A stretch of 64,000 nt of DNA from Streptomyces sp. SLBN-118 (GTDB taxonomy: Bacteria; Actinomycetota; Actinomycetes; Streptomycetales; Streptomycetaceae), in assembly GCF_006715635.1 (NCBI RefSeq), contig NZ_VFNP01000002.1, positions 3,038,001 through 3,102,000 of the forward strand. The letters are read 5' to 3'. Each line of letters starts with the position of its first letter. The stretch's first letter is position 1. Positions 24,463 to 32,934 of the stretch are shown piece after piece. Under the pieces are notes generated by a model. The model was not told the DNA's origin, searched no databases, and saw only the letters and a list, made by a program, of their open reading frames with translations. The translations under genes were made by a program, and so were the position numbers.

Positions 24463-24726
24463 TCAGACGGCGGCCTTCTTGAGCCGGCGGCGTTCGCGCT
24501 CGGACAGGCCGCCCCAGATACCGAATCGCTCGTCGTTGGCAAGGGCGTACTCGAGGCATTCGGAGCGGACCTCACAGGCCAGGCAGACCTTCTTGGCCTC
24601 GCGGGTGGAGCCGCCCTTCTCGGGGAAGAAGGACTCGGGATCGGTCTGGGCGCACAACGCGCGCTCCTGCCAGCCGAGTTCCTCGTCCGCGTCCTCGACC
24701 AGCAGTTGTTCGAACAGCTCGGTCAT
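24463..24726 (-). CDS. whiB: WhiB, iron-sulfur sporulation regulator
   Basis: 87 residues from the ATG at 24726, with GAGGGG 6 nt upstream. WhiB holds a [4Fe-4S] cluster through four cysteines, here C25, C48, C51 and C57, and has the family GIWGG turn (69-73) followed by a basic tail (SERERRRLKKAAV). In Streptomyces it acts with WhiA to start sporulation septation of aerial hyphae. Length and sequence match S. coelicolor WhiB as I remember it, and the neighbours are those of whiB (S. coelicolor) and whiB2 (mycobacteria). A clear promoter lies at 24799-24828. Confidence 0.96.
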   Translation of the reverse strand: MTELFEQLLVEDADEELGWQERALCAQTDPESFFPEKGGSTREAKKVCLACEVRSECLEYALANDERFGIWGGLSERERRRLKKAAV

Positions 24727-25181
24727 GTGCGCCCCTCGTCTGTTTTTGCGTCCCCGTGATGTTGCCGCTATCGATTTCGGCCGAACGACACGAGTGAAAT
24801 TACAAGTGCGGTGCTCCGGGCCAGTCAAGCCGAGATCTGCTATCGGGCCTGGTATTCACTCTGCGGAACCAAAGCTATGCGGAAAGTGTGCAAATCATCA
24901 AAAACCTGACACCCGCCGATGGCACCTGCCCGCGCCCCCCTCTCACGGGAGGAGACGCCGCACGGTTCGATCTTGTTGCAATCCAGCCATTTAAGCGATC
25001 CGGATCACAGTCCGATCACGAGGCCGCAGCGGCGTTTACGGGCGCGGCTGTTGCGCCATGTCTCCCGGGTCGCCGGTGCACAAACCTTTCTCCGAGCGGA
25101 GTAACCGGATGAGGTGAAACATTGACGCCAAATCGGGCATTGGGTTGACAAGCAAAGAACCCACCCGTCACCTTTGATCCC
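24727..25181. other. whiB / cysteine dioxygenase divergent regulatory region
   Basis: 455 nt without a protein gene. It contains the whiB promoter (24799-24828) and, facing the other way, a TTGACA hexamer at 25145-25150 and TTTGAT at 25173-25178 just before the leader ORF; their 22-nt spacing is too long for a normal promoter, so one of them may be irrelevant. The stretch 24880-25140 is relatively AT-rich with no other pattern I can name. Confidence 0.6.
24799..24828 (-). promoter_or_regulatory. whiB promoter
   Basis: Minus-strand -35 TTGACT (rc of 24823-24828), 18-nt spacer, -10 TGTAAT (rc of 24799-24804), giving a 5' UTR of about 65 nt before the whiB ATG. whiB in S. coelicolor is known to have more than one promoter; I see only this one clearly. 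Confidence 0.7.
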
Positions 25182-25268
25182 ATGCCAGCGACCTCAGTGC
25201 ACCTCGCGACCCCGCTCCGTGGGTTCCGCAGCGCTGTCCAGGCCCGCTGTTGCTGTTCCAGCTGTTGA
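25182..25268 (+). CDS. Cysteine-rich leader peptide (candidate attenuator ORF)
   Basis: A 28-codon ORF from ATG 25182 to TGA 25266-25268, ending ARCCCSSC: four cysteines in the last six residues, encoded TGT TGC TGT and TGT, although TGT is a rare codon in this genome. It stops 101 nt before the cysteine dioxygenase ATG. Cys-rich upstream ORFs control sulfur genes by ribosome-mediated attenuation in mycobacteria. Here the regulated gene would be cysteine-degrading. After the stop, TTCTTC at 25289-25294 can pair (one G-U) with the downstream GAGGAA ribosome site at 25353-25358. The -10 region abuts the ATG, so the transcript may be nearly leaderless. Seen: ORF and Cys cluster. Inferred: regulation. 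Confidence 0.7.
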   Translation: MPATSVHLATPLRGFRSAVQARCCCSSC

Positions 25269-25369
25269 TGCGCCCGTAGCGCTCCGGCTTCTTCTCCGCA
25301 TGCAGCTCAGCCCGCATGTCCTTGCGACTCCCTGCACTGCACATTCTCTGCCGAGGAACCACCGCACCC

Positions 25370-25870
25370 ATGAACAGCGACAGCGACCTCCAGATCGCCG
25401 GCGACATCCTCGCCGTACAGCACCTTCTCCAGCCCGCCCGCGAGCACCCGGCCACCGTCGCCGACTTCGTCGGTCTTGCCCGCTCCATCGCCGCAGACCG
25501 TGCGCAGTGGGCCCATCTCGTCCAGTACGACACGACGACCCGCTGGTACCACCGGCTGCGTACGGGCCCCGGCTACGAGGTGTGGCTGCTGTCGTGGGTC
25601 CCCGGTCAGGGCAGTGGACTGCACGACCACGGCCTGTCCTCCGGCGTGCTGACGGTCCTCGACGGCGAGCTCACCGAGCACACCGAAGCGACGTCCCGCT
25701 CGCTGCCCTCGGGAGCGCAGCGGGTGTTCGCACCCGGATATGTGCACGAAGTGGTCAATGACTCGCTCGAGCCTGCCGTCAGCCTGCACGTCTACTACCC
25801 GGGTCTGACCGAGATGCCGATGCACTCCGCGCAGTGCTCCCCGGCCCTCCGGGATGTCGTACGCGCCTGA
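25370..25870 (+). CDS. Cysteine dioxygenase (cupin)
   Basis: 166 residues from the ATG at 25370, with GAGGAA 11 nt upstream. The family oxidises cysteine to cysteine sulfinate with a mononuclear iron. The three iron ligands are visible: H85 and H87 in GSGLHDHGLSSG and H126 in PGYVHEVVN, on a short cupin barrel. Tyr142/143 near the C-terminus (HVYYPGL) could be the usual active-site tyrosine. The Cys-rich leader upstream supports a cysteine-related role over a general cupin call. It ends 13 nt before cofD and may share its transcript. Confidence 0.9.
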   Translation: MNSDSDLQIAGDILAVQHLLQPAREHPATVADFVGLARSIAADRAQWAHLVQYDTTTRWYHRLRTGPGYEVWLLSWVPGQGSGLHDHGLSSGVLTVLDGELTEHTEATSRSLPSGAQRVFAPGYVHEVVNDSLEPAVSLHVYYPGLTEMPMHSAQCSPALRDVVRA

Positions 25871-25883
25871 CACACTGCTGTGC

Positions 25884-26840
25884 ATGCGCATTGTGGTTCT
25901 GGCCGGCGGCATCGGCGGCGCCCGTTTCCTCCGCGGTCTCAAGCAGGCCGCGCCCGAAGCGGACGTCACGGTGATCGGCAACACCGGTGACGACATCCAT
26001 CTGTTCGGGCTGAAGGTCTGCCCCGACCTCGACACCGTGATGTACACCCTCGGCGGTGGCATCAACGAAGAGCAGGGCTGGGGGCGTACGGACGAGAGCT
26101 TCCGGGTCAAGGAGGAGCTCGCGGCGTACGGCGTGGGCCCCGCGTGGTTCGGTCTCGGCGACCGTGACTTCGCCACGCACATCGTCCGTACGCAGATGCT
26201 CGCCGCGGGCTACCCGCTCAGCGCTGTCACCGAGGCGCTGTGTGCCCGCTGGAATCCGGGCGTGCGGCTGCTGCCCATGTCCGACGACCGCGTCGAAACG
26301 CATGTCGCCGTCGAGGTCGACGGCGAGAAGAAGGTCATCCACTTCCAGGAGTACTGGGTGAAGCTGCGGGCGTCCGTGGCCGCCGAGGCGGTCGTGCCCG
26401 TCGGTGCGGACCAGGCGAAGCCCGCGCCGGGCGTGCTGGAGGCGATCGCTTCGGCCGACGTCATTGTCTTCCCGCCGTCCAACCCCGTCGTCAGCATCGG
26501 CACGATCCTGGCGGTGCCGGGGATCCGGGAGGCCATCGCCGACGCGGGCGTCCCGGTGGTGGGGCTGTCCCCCATCGTCGGGGACGCGCCCGTGCGCGGG
26601 ATGGCCGACAAGGTGCTCGCCGCGGTGGGCGTCGAGGCGACCGCCGGGGCCGTCGCCCGGCACTACGGCTCCGGACTGCTCGACGGCTGGCTCGTCGACA
26701 CCGTCGACGCGGGCGCGGTGGCGGGGGTCGAGGAGGCGGGGATCCGCTGCCGGGCGGTGCCGCTGCTGATGACGGACGTGGACGCGGCCGCCGAGATGGC
26801 GCGCCAGGCACTCGCGCTCGCCGAAGAGGTACGGGCGTGA
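25884..26840 (+). CDS. cofD: 2-phospho-L-lactate transferase (coenzyme F420 biosynthesis)
   Basis: 318 residues from the ATG at 25884. CofD/FbiA joins a phospho-lactyl (or phosphoenolpyruvyl) nucleotide to the deazaflavin Fo, giving the F420-0 scaffold. Signature segments are [14 protein letters not shown] at the start, [13 protein letters not shown], and [14 protein letters not shown]. Its TGA overlaps the GTG of fbiB by 4 bp (GTGA), which indicates translational coupling. Orthologous pair: fbiA-fbiB beside whiB2 in mycobacteria. Confidence 0.95.
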   Translation: MRIVVLAGGIGGARFLRGLKQAAPEADVTVIGNTGDDIHLFGLKVCPDLDTVMYTLGGGINEEQGWGRTDESFRVKEELAAYGVGPAWFGLGDRDFATHIVRTQMLAAGYPLSAVTEALCARWNPGVRLLPMSDDRVETHVAVEVDGEKKVIHFQEYWVKLRASVAAEAVVPVGADQAKPAPGVLEAIASADVIVFPPSNPVVSIGTILAVPGIREAIADAGVPVVGLSPIVGDAPVRGMADKVLAAVGVEATAGAVARHYGSGLLDGWLVDTVDAGAVAGVEEAGIRCRAVPLLMTDVDAAAEMARQALALAEEVRA

Positions 26841-28132
26841 GTTCGCCGTCGTACCGCGTCTGGGCGCTGCCCGGTCTCGGCGAGGTACGGCCGGGCGACG
26901 ACCTCGCCAAACTGATCTCCTCGACCGAGCCGGGTCTGGCGGACGGCGATGTCCTGCTGGTCACGTCCAAGATCGTGAGCAAGGCGGAGGGGCGGGTCGT
27001 CGCGGCGGACGACCGCGAGGCCGCCATCGACGCGGAGACGGTACGGGTGGTGGCGCGCCGCGGCGCCCTTCGCATCGTCGAGAACCGGCAGGGCCTGGTG
27101 ATGGCCGCGGCCGGGGTCGACGCCTCCAACACCCCTGCCGGGACCGTGCTGTTGCTGCCCGCCGATTCCGACGCGTCGGCGCGGGCGATCCGCGAGGGGC
27201 TGCGGGAGACACTCGGCGTGGACGTCGGCGTGATCGTCACGGACACGTTCGGGCGGCCCTGGCGCAACGGTCTGACCGATGTCGCCATCGGCGCGGCGGG
27301 CGTGCGTGTCCTGGACGATCTGCGCGGTGCCACGGACGCGTACGGCAATCCGCTGAACGCGACCGTCGTCGCCACCGCGGACGAACTCGCCGCGGCGGGT
27401 GACCTGGTCAAGGGCAAGGCGGAGGGCCTGCCGGTCGCGGTGGTCCGGGGCCTGGGCCATCTGGTGGGCGGCGAGGACGGCGCACGCGCGATGGTGCGGG
27501 AGGCCGCGGACGACATGTTCCGGCTCGGGACGTCCGAGGCGGTACGGGAGGCGGTGACCCTGCGGCGTACGGTCCGCGAGTTCACCGACGAGCCGGTGGA
27601 CGGCGGCGCGGTCCGCCGGGCCGTCGCCGCGGCCGTCACGGCGCCCGCGCCGCACCACACGACGCCCTGGCGCTTCGTCCTGCTCGAATCGGCCTCGGCG
27701 CGCACGGAGTTGCTGGACGCGATGCGGGACGCGTGGATCGCCGACCTGCGGCGCGACGGCAAGTCCGCGGAGTCGGTCGCCAAGAGGGTCCGGCGCGGCG
27801 ACGTGCTGCGGCGCGCGCCGTATCTGGTGGTGCCGTGCCTGGTGACGGACGGCTCGCACCACTACGGCGACGAGCGCAGGGACGCCGCCGAACGCGAGAT
27901 GTTCGTGGTCGCGGCGGGCGCGGGCGTCCAGAATTTCCTGGTGGCGCTGGCGGGTGAGCGGCTCGGCTCGGCGTGGGTGTCATCGACGATGTTCTGCCGC
28001 GAGGTCGTACGGGACGTGCTGGGCCTGCCGGAGGGGTGGGACCCGATGGGGGCGGTGGCGGTGGGACACGCGGCACAGGCGCCACGGCCGCGGCCGGAGC
28101 GGGAGGCTTCCGCATTCATCGAGGTGCGCTGA
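26837..28132 (+). CDS. fbiB: FbiB: F420:gamma-glutamyl ligase with C-terminal nitroreductase domain
   Basis: 431 residues from the GTG at 26837 overlapping the cofD stop. Residues 1-240 are the CofE ligase that adds glutamates to F420-0 ([37 protein letters not shown]). From about 245 on there is an FMN-dependent nitroreductase-like domain ([36 protein letters not shown]). This two-domain form is the actinobacterial FbiB; in mycobacteria the second domain reduces dehydro-F420. The transcript ends at the hairpin at 28151-28199. Confidence 0.95.
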   Translation: MSSPSYRVWALPGLGEVRPGDDLAKLISSTEPGLADGDVLLVTSKIVSKAEGRVVAADDREAAIDAETVRVVARRGALRIVENRQGLVMAAAGVDASNTPAGTVLLLPADSDASARAIREGLRETLGVDVGVIVTDTFGRPWRNGLTDVAIGAAGVRVLDDLRGATDAYGNPLNATVVATADELAAAGDLVKGKAEGLPVAVVRGLGHLVGGEDGARAMVREAADDMFRLGTSEAVREAVTLRRTVREFTDEPVDGGAVRRAVAAAVTAPAPHHTTPWRFVLLESASARTELLDAMRDAWIADLRRDGKSAESVAKRVRRGDVLRRAPYLVVPCLVTDGSHHYGDERRDAAEREMFVVAAGAGVQNFLVALAGERLGSAWVSSTMFCREVVRDVLGLPEGWDPMGAVAVGHAAQAPRPRPEREASAFIEVR

Positions 28133-28150
28133 GCCCTGCGATCACAAGCG

Positions 28151-28199
28151 AAGAGTCCGGGTGTTCGAGCCGTTGAACGGAGTGAACACCCGGGCTTTT
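28151..28199 (+). terminator. Terminator after fbiB
   Basis: Arms 28151-28166 and 28184-28199 pair through a 10-bp GC core, with weaker outer pairs and a T-rich end, 19 nt after the fbiB stop. It can also serve the convergent DNA glycosylase gene. Confidence 0.75.
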
Positions 28200-28285
28200 C
28201 AGTCGGATTCGGTCGGACGAGTCGGCCTCGCGCCAGCCCACCGGTACGTCCATCCCCTTCACCATGCTCGCCTGTCCTCGGCGTT

Positions 28286-29293
28286 CTACAGGCTCGCGAT
28301 GTCGCCGCGGGGCATCTTCGGCGTGCGGCGGGCCGGGGTGCGGCCGCTCAGGAGGATGAGGCGGGCCGCGCGGTGGCGCTGGCCCGGGTAGGGGGCCAGG
28401 AGTTCGAGCATTGCGGCGTCGTCGGCGTGGCGGTCGCCCGCGAGCGCGTAGCCGACGATGCCGGGCAGGTGCAGATCGCCGACGGTGACCGCGTCGGGGG
28501 CGCCGTTGCTGCGCTGGATCGTCTCGGCAGAGGTCCAGGGGCCGATGCCCGGGATCAACTCCAGCCGCTCCTGGGCCTGTTCGGGCTCCATCGCGGCGGC
28601 CTCCTCCAGTCGGCGCGCGACGCGGACGGCGCGCAGGATCGTGGAGGCCCGCTTGTTGTCGACGCCCGCGCGGTGCCACTCCCAGGACGGGATCAGCGCC
28701 CACGTGCGGGGGTCGGGCATGACATGCAGCCGCCCGTCCGGGCCCGGAGCGGGCTCGCCGTACTTTCGGACAAGCAGCCGCCAGGCCCGGTACGCCTCGT
28801 CCGTCGTGACCTTCTGCTCCAGGATCGACGGGATCAGGGCTTCCAGCACGAGCGAGGTACGGGTCAGACGCAGGCCCGGCCGACGGTGCTGGGAGACGGC
28901 GACAAGGCGGTGGCGGGGGGTGAAGGCGGCCGGATCGTCCCCTTCGCCGAGCAGGGCGGGCAGCTGGTCGAGCAGCCACTCCGCGCCGGGGCCCCACGCC
29001 GCGCCCTCGGCGGTGCCGCTGTCCGCCCGCAGCGCGACCCTGAGCGTGCCGGGCCCTGCGGGTGTACGGCTGGCGCGCCAGACGGAGCCGTCGGGGGACG
29101 TACGGAAGGTGGGATCGGCGGGGCCGCGGCGCAGAGGCCCGAGGACCAGGCCCAGGTCCAGGGGGCCGGGGGGTGTCCAGCGGCGGGTGCGGGGGGCGGT
29201 GGCCTGGCGGGGAACGGCCCCTCCGGGCAGGGGGGTGTGACCTCCGCGCACGGTGGTGCGGGTGGGTCGGTTCGGTGCGAAGCGTCCTGCCAC
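28286..29293 (-). CDS. DNA-3-methyladenine glycosylase family protein (AlkA-like, HhH-GPD)
   Basis: 335 residues from the ATG at 29293. The C-terminal half is a helix-hairpin-helix glycosylase: LELIPGIGPWTSAETIQ is the hairpin and the following PDAVTVGDLHL carries the catalytic Asp. The N-terminal 130 residues correspond to the extra AlkA-type beta domain. Such enzymes remove alkylated purines in base-excision repair. The first 45 residues are Arg/Pro-rich and a later start is possible. It is convergent with fbiB and lies 33 nt after the nucleotidyltransferase on the same strand. Confidence 0.88.
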   Translation of the reverse strand: MAGRFAPNRPTRTTVRGGHTPLPGGAVPRQATAPRTRRWTPPGPLDLGLVLGPLRRGPADPTFRTSPDGSVWRASRTPAGPGTLRVALRADSGTAEGAAWGPGAEWLLDQLPALLGEGDDPAAFTPRHRLVAVSQHRRPGLRLTRTSLVLEALIPSILEQKVTTDEAYRAWRLLVRKYGEPAPGPDGRLHVMPDPRTWALIPSWEWHRAGVDNKRASTILRAVRVARRLEEAAAMEPEQAQERLELIPGIGPWTSAETIQRSNGAPDAVTVGDLHLPGIVGYALAGDRHADDAAMLELLAPYPGQRHRAARLILLSGRTPARRTPKMPRGDIASL

Positions 29294-29326
29294 GGTGTAA
29301 GAGCCTACGGGGCGACGGCCCCGGGG

Positions 29327-30409
29327 CTACTGGTCCGGGGAAAAGCGGACCGACGACGCCGGGAGGACCGCGTCGCACCACACCCTCGCACCGTCGCGGA
29401 GTTCGTTGTCCGGGCCGACCACCGCGCCGTCGCCGACCACCACGCCCGACAGGACCGTACGGGCGCCGATGCGCGCGCCCACGCCGATCAGGGAGGCGAA
29501 GACGACCGCGCCCTCCTCCACGATCGCGCCGTCGAGGACCGTGCTGCCGTCGATGCGGGCGCCGTCGGCGATCACCGCGTTCGCGCCGATGACCGTGCCG
29601 CCCGTCAGTTTCGCGTCGGGGGCCACCCTGGCCGTCGGCAGGACCAGGCGGTCGCCGCAGCTCGCCGGGACCGCGGGGGACGGGGCACGGCCCGTGACCA
29701 GGTCGGCCGAGCCGCGGACGAAGGCCTGGGGGGTGCCGAGGTCCAGCCAGTATGTGGAGTCGACCATGCCCTGCAGGTGCGCCCCTGATGTGAGCAGGTC
29801 GGGGAAGGTCTCGCGTTCCACGGACACGGGACGGCCGGCCGGGATCGTGTCGATGACGGAGCGGCGGAAGACGTACGCCCCCGCGTTGATCTGGTCGGTG
29901 ACGATCTCCTCGGGCGTCTGGGGCTTTTCCAGGAAGGCACGGACGCGCCCGTCGGCGTCCGTCGGCACCAGGCCGAAGGCGCGGGGGTCCTCGACCCGCG
30001 TCAGGTGCAGCGAGACGTCCGCGCCGGACGACCGGTGCGTGGCGACCAGCGCCTCGATGTCCAGGCCCGTCAGGATGTCGCCGTTGAAGATCAGCACCGG
30101 CTCGTCGGCGCCCGACCGCAGCCGGGACGCGACATTGCGGATCGCGCCGCCCGTGCCGAGCGGTTCCTCCTCGGTGACGTACTCCAGGTGGAGCCCGAGA
30201 GCCGAGCCGTCGCCGAAGTACGGCTCGAAGACCTCCGCCAGATACGACGTCGCCAGCACGATGTGCTCGACCCCCGCCGCCCTTGCCCGTGCCAGTTGAT
30301 GCGTCAGGAACGGGACGCCCGCCGCCGGAACCATCGGCTTCGGAGTGTTGACGGTGAGCGGACGCAGTCGGGTGCCTTTGCCGCCGACCAGGAGGATCGC
30401 TTCTGTCAC
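29327..30409 (-). CDS. Sugar-phosphate nucleotidyltransferase (mannose-1-P guanylyltransferase-like)
   Basis: 360 residues from the GTG at 30409; the family begins TEAILLVGGKGTRLRPLT, and a start at 30448 would add 13 residues. N-terminal nucleotidyltransferase domain (GGKGTRLRPLT, TPKPMVP, FNGDILTGLD) makes an NDP-sugar from NTP and a sugar-1-phosphate. The C-terminal 110 residues are a left-handed beta-helix with hexapeptide repeats (VIGANAVIADGARIDG). Mycobacterial orthologues in this slot are called GDP-mannose pyrophosphorylase; with manA and manB here, GDP-mannose is the likely product, but UDP- or dTDP-glucose cannot be excluded. Confidence 0.88.
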   Translation of the reverse strand: MTEAILLVGGKGTRLRPLTVNTPKPMVPAAGVPFLTHQLARARAAGVEHIVLATSYLAEVFEPYFGDGSALGLHLEYVTEEEPLGTGGAIRNVASRLRSGADEPVLIFNGDILTGLDIEALVATHRSSGADVSLHLTRVEDPRAFGLVPTDADGRVRAFLEKPQTPEEIVTDQINAGAYVFRRSVIDTIPAGRPVSVERETFPDLLTSGAHLQGMVDSTYWLDLGTPQAFVRGSADLVTGRAPSPAVPASCGDRLVLPTARVAPDAKLTGGTVIGANAVIADGARIDGSTVLDGAIVEEGAVVFASLIGVGARIGARTVLSGVVVGDGAVVGPDNELRDGARVWCDAVLPASSVRFSPDQ

Positions 30410-30494
30410 CTTGTCGTCTCTGCTTCCTGCTGGGGCCGGCATGGTCACTCGTTCGAGACCGGCAGTGTATGCAGTTGGTGTGGTGCACTCCCCG

Positions 30495-31871
30495 TCAGCG
30501 ACCCTGGTACGCGGCCGAGGCGCTCCGGACCGCGCCGAGCTTGCCGTAGAGCAGGGCCCCCGGGCACTCCGTCAGGAATCCGTCCCGGTGGCCGGAAATG
30601 ACGTTGAAGGTGACCTTCTGGCCCTTCGCGTACTTGCCACTACCCCCGGACGTCAGCAGCACCTTGCCGAGCGGGTTGCCTGCGAACAGCCCGAGCTTCC
30701 AGGCCGTCAGTTGGGCGATCGCGGTGACCGCCGCCGCGGGCGGAGTGGAGGAACTGTACGTGCCGAGCACGGCGATTCCCATGCTGTCGGTGTTGAATCC
30801 CAGGGTGTGTGCGCCGAGTACGGCCTTGGCCACGCCTCCCGCACGCCCTTCGTAGATGTTTCCGCACTTGTCGATGGCGAAGTTGTAGCCGATGTCGCGC
30901 CACCCGCTGCTCACTACGTGGTAGCGGTAGATACCGCGCAGGACGGAGGGTGCCTCCGCGCAGGTGTAGGCGTTGCCCGTGGCGGTGTGGTGCACAAATG
31001 CCGCTTTGACCGTGTTCGTGTAGACGAAGCCGGGCTCGCGCAGCGACTCGTCGGCGCCCCAGCCCTTGCGTGTGACGATGCGTGGGCGCGGTCCGATGTA
31101 CGGCGCTCCCGCCGCCTTGTCCACGCCGGCGTCGGCCTCCGTCTCTTCCTGGGAGAGGGCGGGGAGTTCGTCCGCTGCCGTCTCCGGTTCCGCGGGGAAG
31201 AGAAGTCCCGGTACGGGCAGGTCGACCACCGGGCCCTCGGGCTGGTCCGCCGCCGGTTCCAGTGGCGCCGGTTCCTGCGGCGCCGGTTCCTGCGGCGCCG
31301 GTTCCTCCGCCGCCCGTCCCTGCGGCATCGGTGCCTGTGGCGCCGGTGCCTCGCCCGGGTCGACGAGTTCGAGGTGCAAGCCCTTGGGCAGCTGCGCCGG
31401 TTCGGACGGATCGTCCGCCCGTACGCGTACCTCCACGCCGTCAGACGCCCCCACCCACAGCGGGGCGGTTGAACCGCGCACCTTCCGCGAGCCCCCCTCC
31501 GCCGTGCCGGGATCCGCGCCGTGCTCGTCGTTGTGGGTCTCCACGTCCTGCCAGTCCGACCACCGCCCGGAGGCCACGGACCGCGTGCGGACCTGGACGG
31601 TGCCGTGCAGCTCCGCGTTCACGTCGTCCCAGACGACACCGACGAGGGAGAAGGGTCTGACGTCACGGCGGGTCAATCCCTGTTCCGCCGACGGGCCAAG
31701 AGACCGGTCCGACGCTCCGTCCCCGATCGCCTTCAGTGCGAGCGACTGGGTGGAGCCGGGCAGGTCCGGCGAGGGTGGCGCCGCGGCCACCGTTCCGGAC
31801 GACAGCCAGAGGGGAAGTATCAGCGCGGCTGAGCACGCGGCGCCGATCGAAGAAGCCAGGAATCCACGCAT
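30495..31871 (-). CDS. Secreted N-acetylmuramoyl-L-alanine amidase, PGRP type
   Basis: 458 residues from the ATG at 31871 (AGGAT 9 nt upstream). A signal peptide (MRGFLASSIGAACSAALILPLWLSS...) is followed by a variable domain, a proline-rich linker with PAPQE repeats (around residue 210), then a PGRP/amidase_2 domain: VTRKGWGADESLR, FVHHTAT with the first zinc His, GAHTLGFNTDSMGIAVLG, and GHRDGFLTECPG with the zinc Cys. It should cut the stem peptide from muramic acid outside the cell. The linker is encoded by 15-bp tandem repeats at 31260-31306. Confidence 0.92.
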   Translation of the reverse strand: MRGFLASSIGAACSAALILPLWLSSGTVAAAPPSPDLPGSTQSLALKAIGDGASDRSLGPSAEQGLTRRDVRPFSLVGVVWDDVNAELHGTVQVRTRSVASGRWSDWQDVETHNDEHGADPGTAEGGSRKVRGSTAPLWVGASDGVEVRVRADDPSEPAQLPKGLHLELVDPGEAPAPQAPMPQGRAAEEPAPQEPAPQEPAPLEPAADQPEGPVVDLPVPGLLFPAEPETAADELPALSQEETEADAGVDKAAGAPYIGPRPRIVTRKGWGADESLREPGFVYTNTVKAAFVHHTATGNAYTCAEAPSVLRGIYRYHVVSSGWRDIGYNFAIDKCGNIYEGRAGGVAKAVLGAHTLGFNTDSMGIAVLGTYSSSTPPAAAVTAIAQLTAWKLGLFAGNPLGKVLLTSGGSGKYAKGQKVTFNVISGHRDGFLTECPGALLYGKLGAVRSASAAYQGR

Positions 31872-31998
31872 GAGGCCGATCCTGAGCCGGGGCAGCCCAT
31901 TCCGCCTTTCGGGAAACCGACGGCCCATCAGTCCTTCCGGTGTATCCCGTCACCCGTACGGCGGCCCGGTGCCGCCGCCGCCGCGTACCCTTGCGCGG

Positions 31999-32751
31999 GT
32001 GAACGCCAGCGACCGTACCCCCGCCGACCTGCTGCGATCCGCGCTCGCCGCGGACCCGGCACGCCCCTTGGTCACTTTCTACGACGACGCCACCGGTGAG
32101 CGCGTCGAATTGTCTGTGGCCACCTTCGCCAATTGGGTGGCAAAGACCGCGAATCTGCTCCAGGGCGATCTCGCCGCCGCGCCCGGCGACCGGCTCGCGC
32201 TGCTGCTTCCGGCGCACTGGCAGAGCGCGGTCTGGCTGCTCGCCTGTTCGTCGGTCGGCGTATGCGCCGAGGTGGGCGGCGATCCGGCCGACGCGGATCT
32301 CGTGGTCAGCGGTCCGGACACCCTGGAGGAGGCCCGCGCCTGCTCCGGGGAGAGGGTGGCGCTCGCACTGCGCCCGCTGGGCGGACGTTTTCCGCAGCCC
32401 CCGGCGGGCTTCGCCGACTACGCGGTGGAGGTGCCGGGACAGGGCGACCGCTTCGCGCCGTACGCGCCGGTGGACCCGGCCGCGCCCACGCTCGTCGTCG
32501 GCGATACGGAACTGAGTGGCGCCGGCCTGGTCGAGCGGGCTCGCACCGACGCGGCCGAACTGGGCCTCGGGTCCGGCTCCCGCTTGCTGACCGGGCGCTC
32601 GTACGACACGTGGGAGGGGCTGTCCGCCGGGCTGTACGCACCGCTCGCGGCCGGCGGATCCGTGGTGCTGTGCCGAAACCTCGGCACACTGCCCCAGGAG
32701 GGCCTCGAAAAGCGGATCGCGGACGAGCGCGTCACCAACACCGCTGTATGA
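31999..32751 (+). CDS. TIGR03089 family protein (AMP-binding-like fragment)
   Basis: 250 residues from the GTG at 31999. The sequence resembles the N-terminal half of acyl/aryl-CoA synthetases (ELSVATFANWVAKTANLLQGDL, PGDRLALLLPAHWQSAVWLLACSSVG), but the ATP-binding and C-terminal catalytic parts are absent. This truncated form is a conserved actinobacterial family called TIGR03089. It lies between the amidase and the first LCP gene; in mycobacteria its orthologue is also next to an LCP gene. The function is unknown. Confidence 0.88.
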   Translation: MNASDRTPADLLRSALAADPARPLVTFYDDATGERVELSVATFANWVAKTANLLQGDLAAAPGDRLALLLPAHWQSAVWLLACSSVGVCAEVGGDPADADLVVSGPDTLEEARACSGERVALALRPLGGRFPQPPAGFADYAVEVPGQGDRFAPYAPVDPAAPTLVVGDTELSGAGLVERARTDAAELGLGSGSRLLTGRSYDTWEGLSAGLYAPLAAGGSVVLCRNLGTLPQEGLEKRIADERVTNTAV

Positions 32752-32934
32752 CAAGCCTCTGAGGTCCACCCGTGTGGCGCACACCCGGGCCGAGCCCCCC
32801 GGATCCTGCGTCAACTCCGGTGGATGATCGGCGATACGCGTGCTTCAACGCACAACCACGCGCCAGGTTCCGCCGTCTAGTCCTGCGATCGGCGACCCAG
32901 CGCGCCGCCGACGCCATGAAGGATGGACGCAGAC

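Noticed and set aside
31260..31306. Tandem GGCGCCGGTTCCTGC repeats as a regulatory element
   Set aside because: They encode the PAPQE linker of the amidase in frame; a coding low-complexity repeat.
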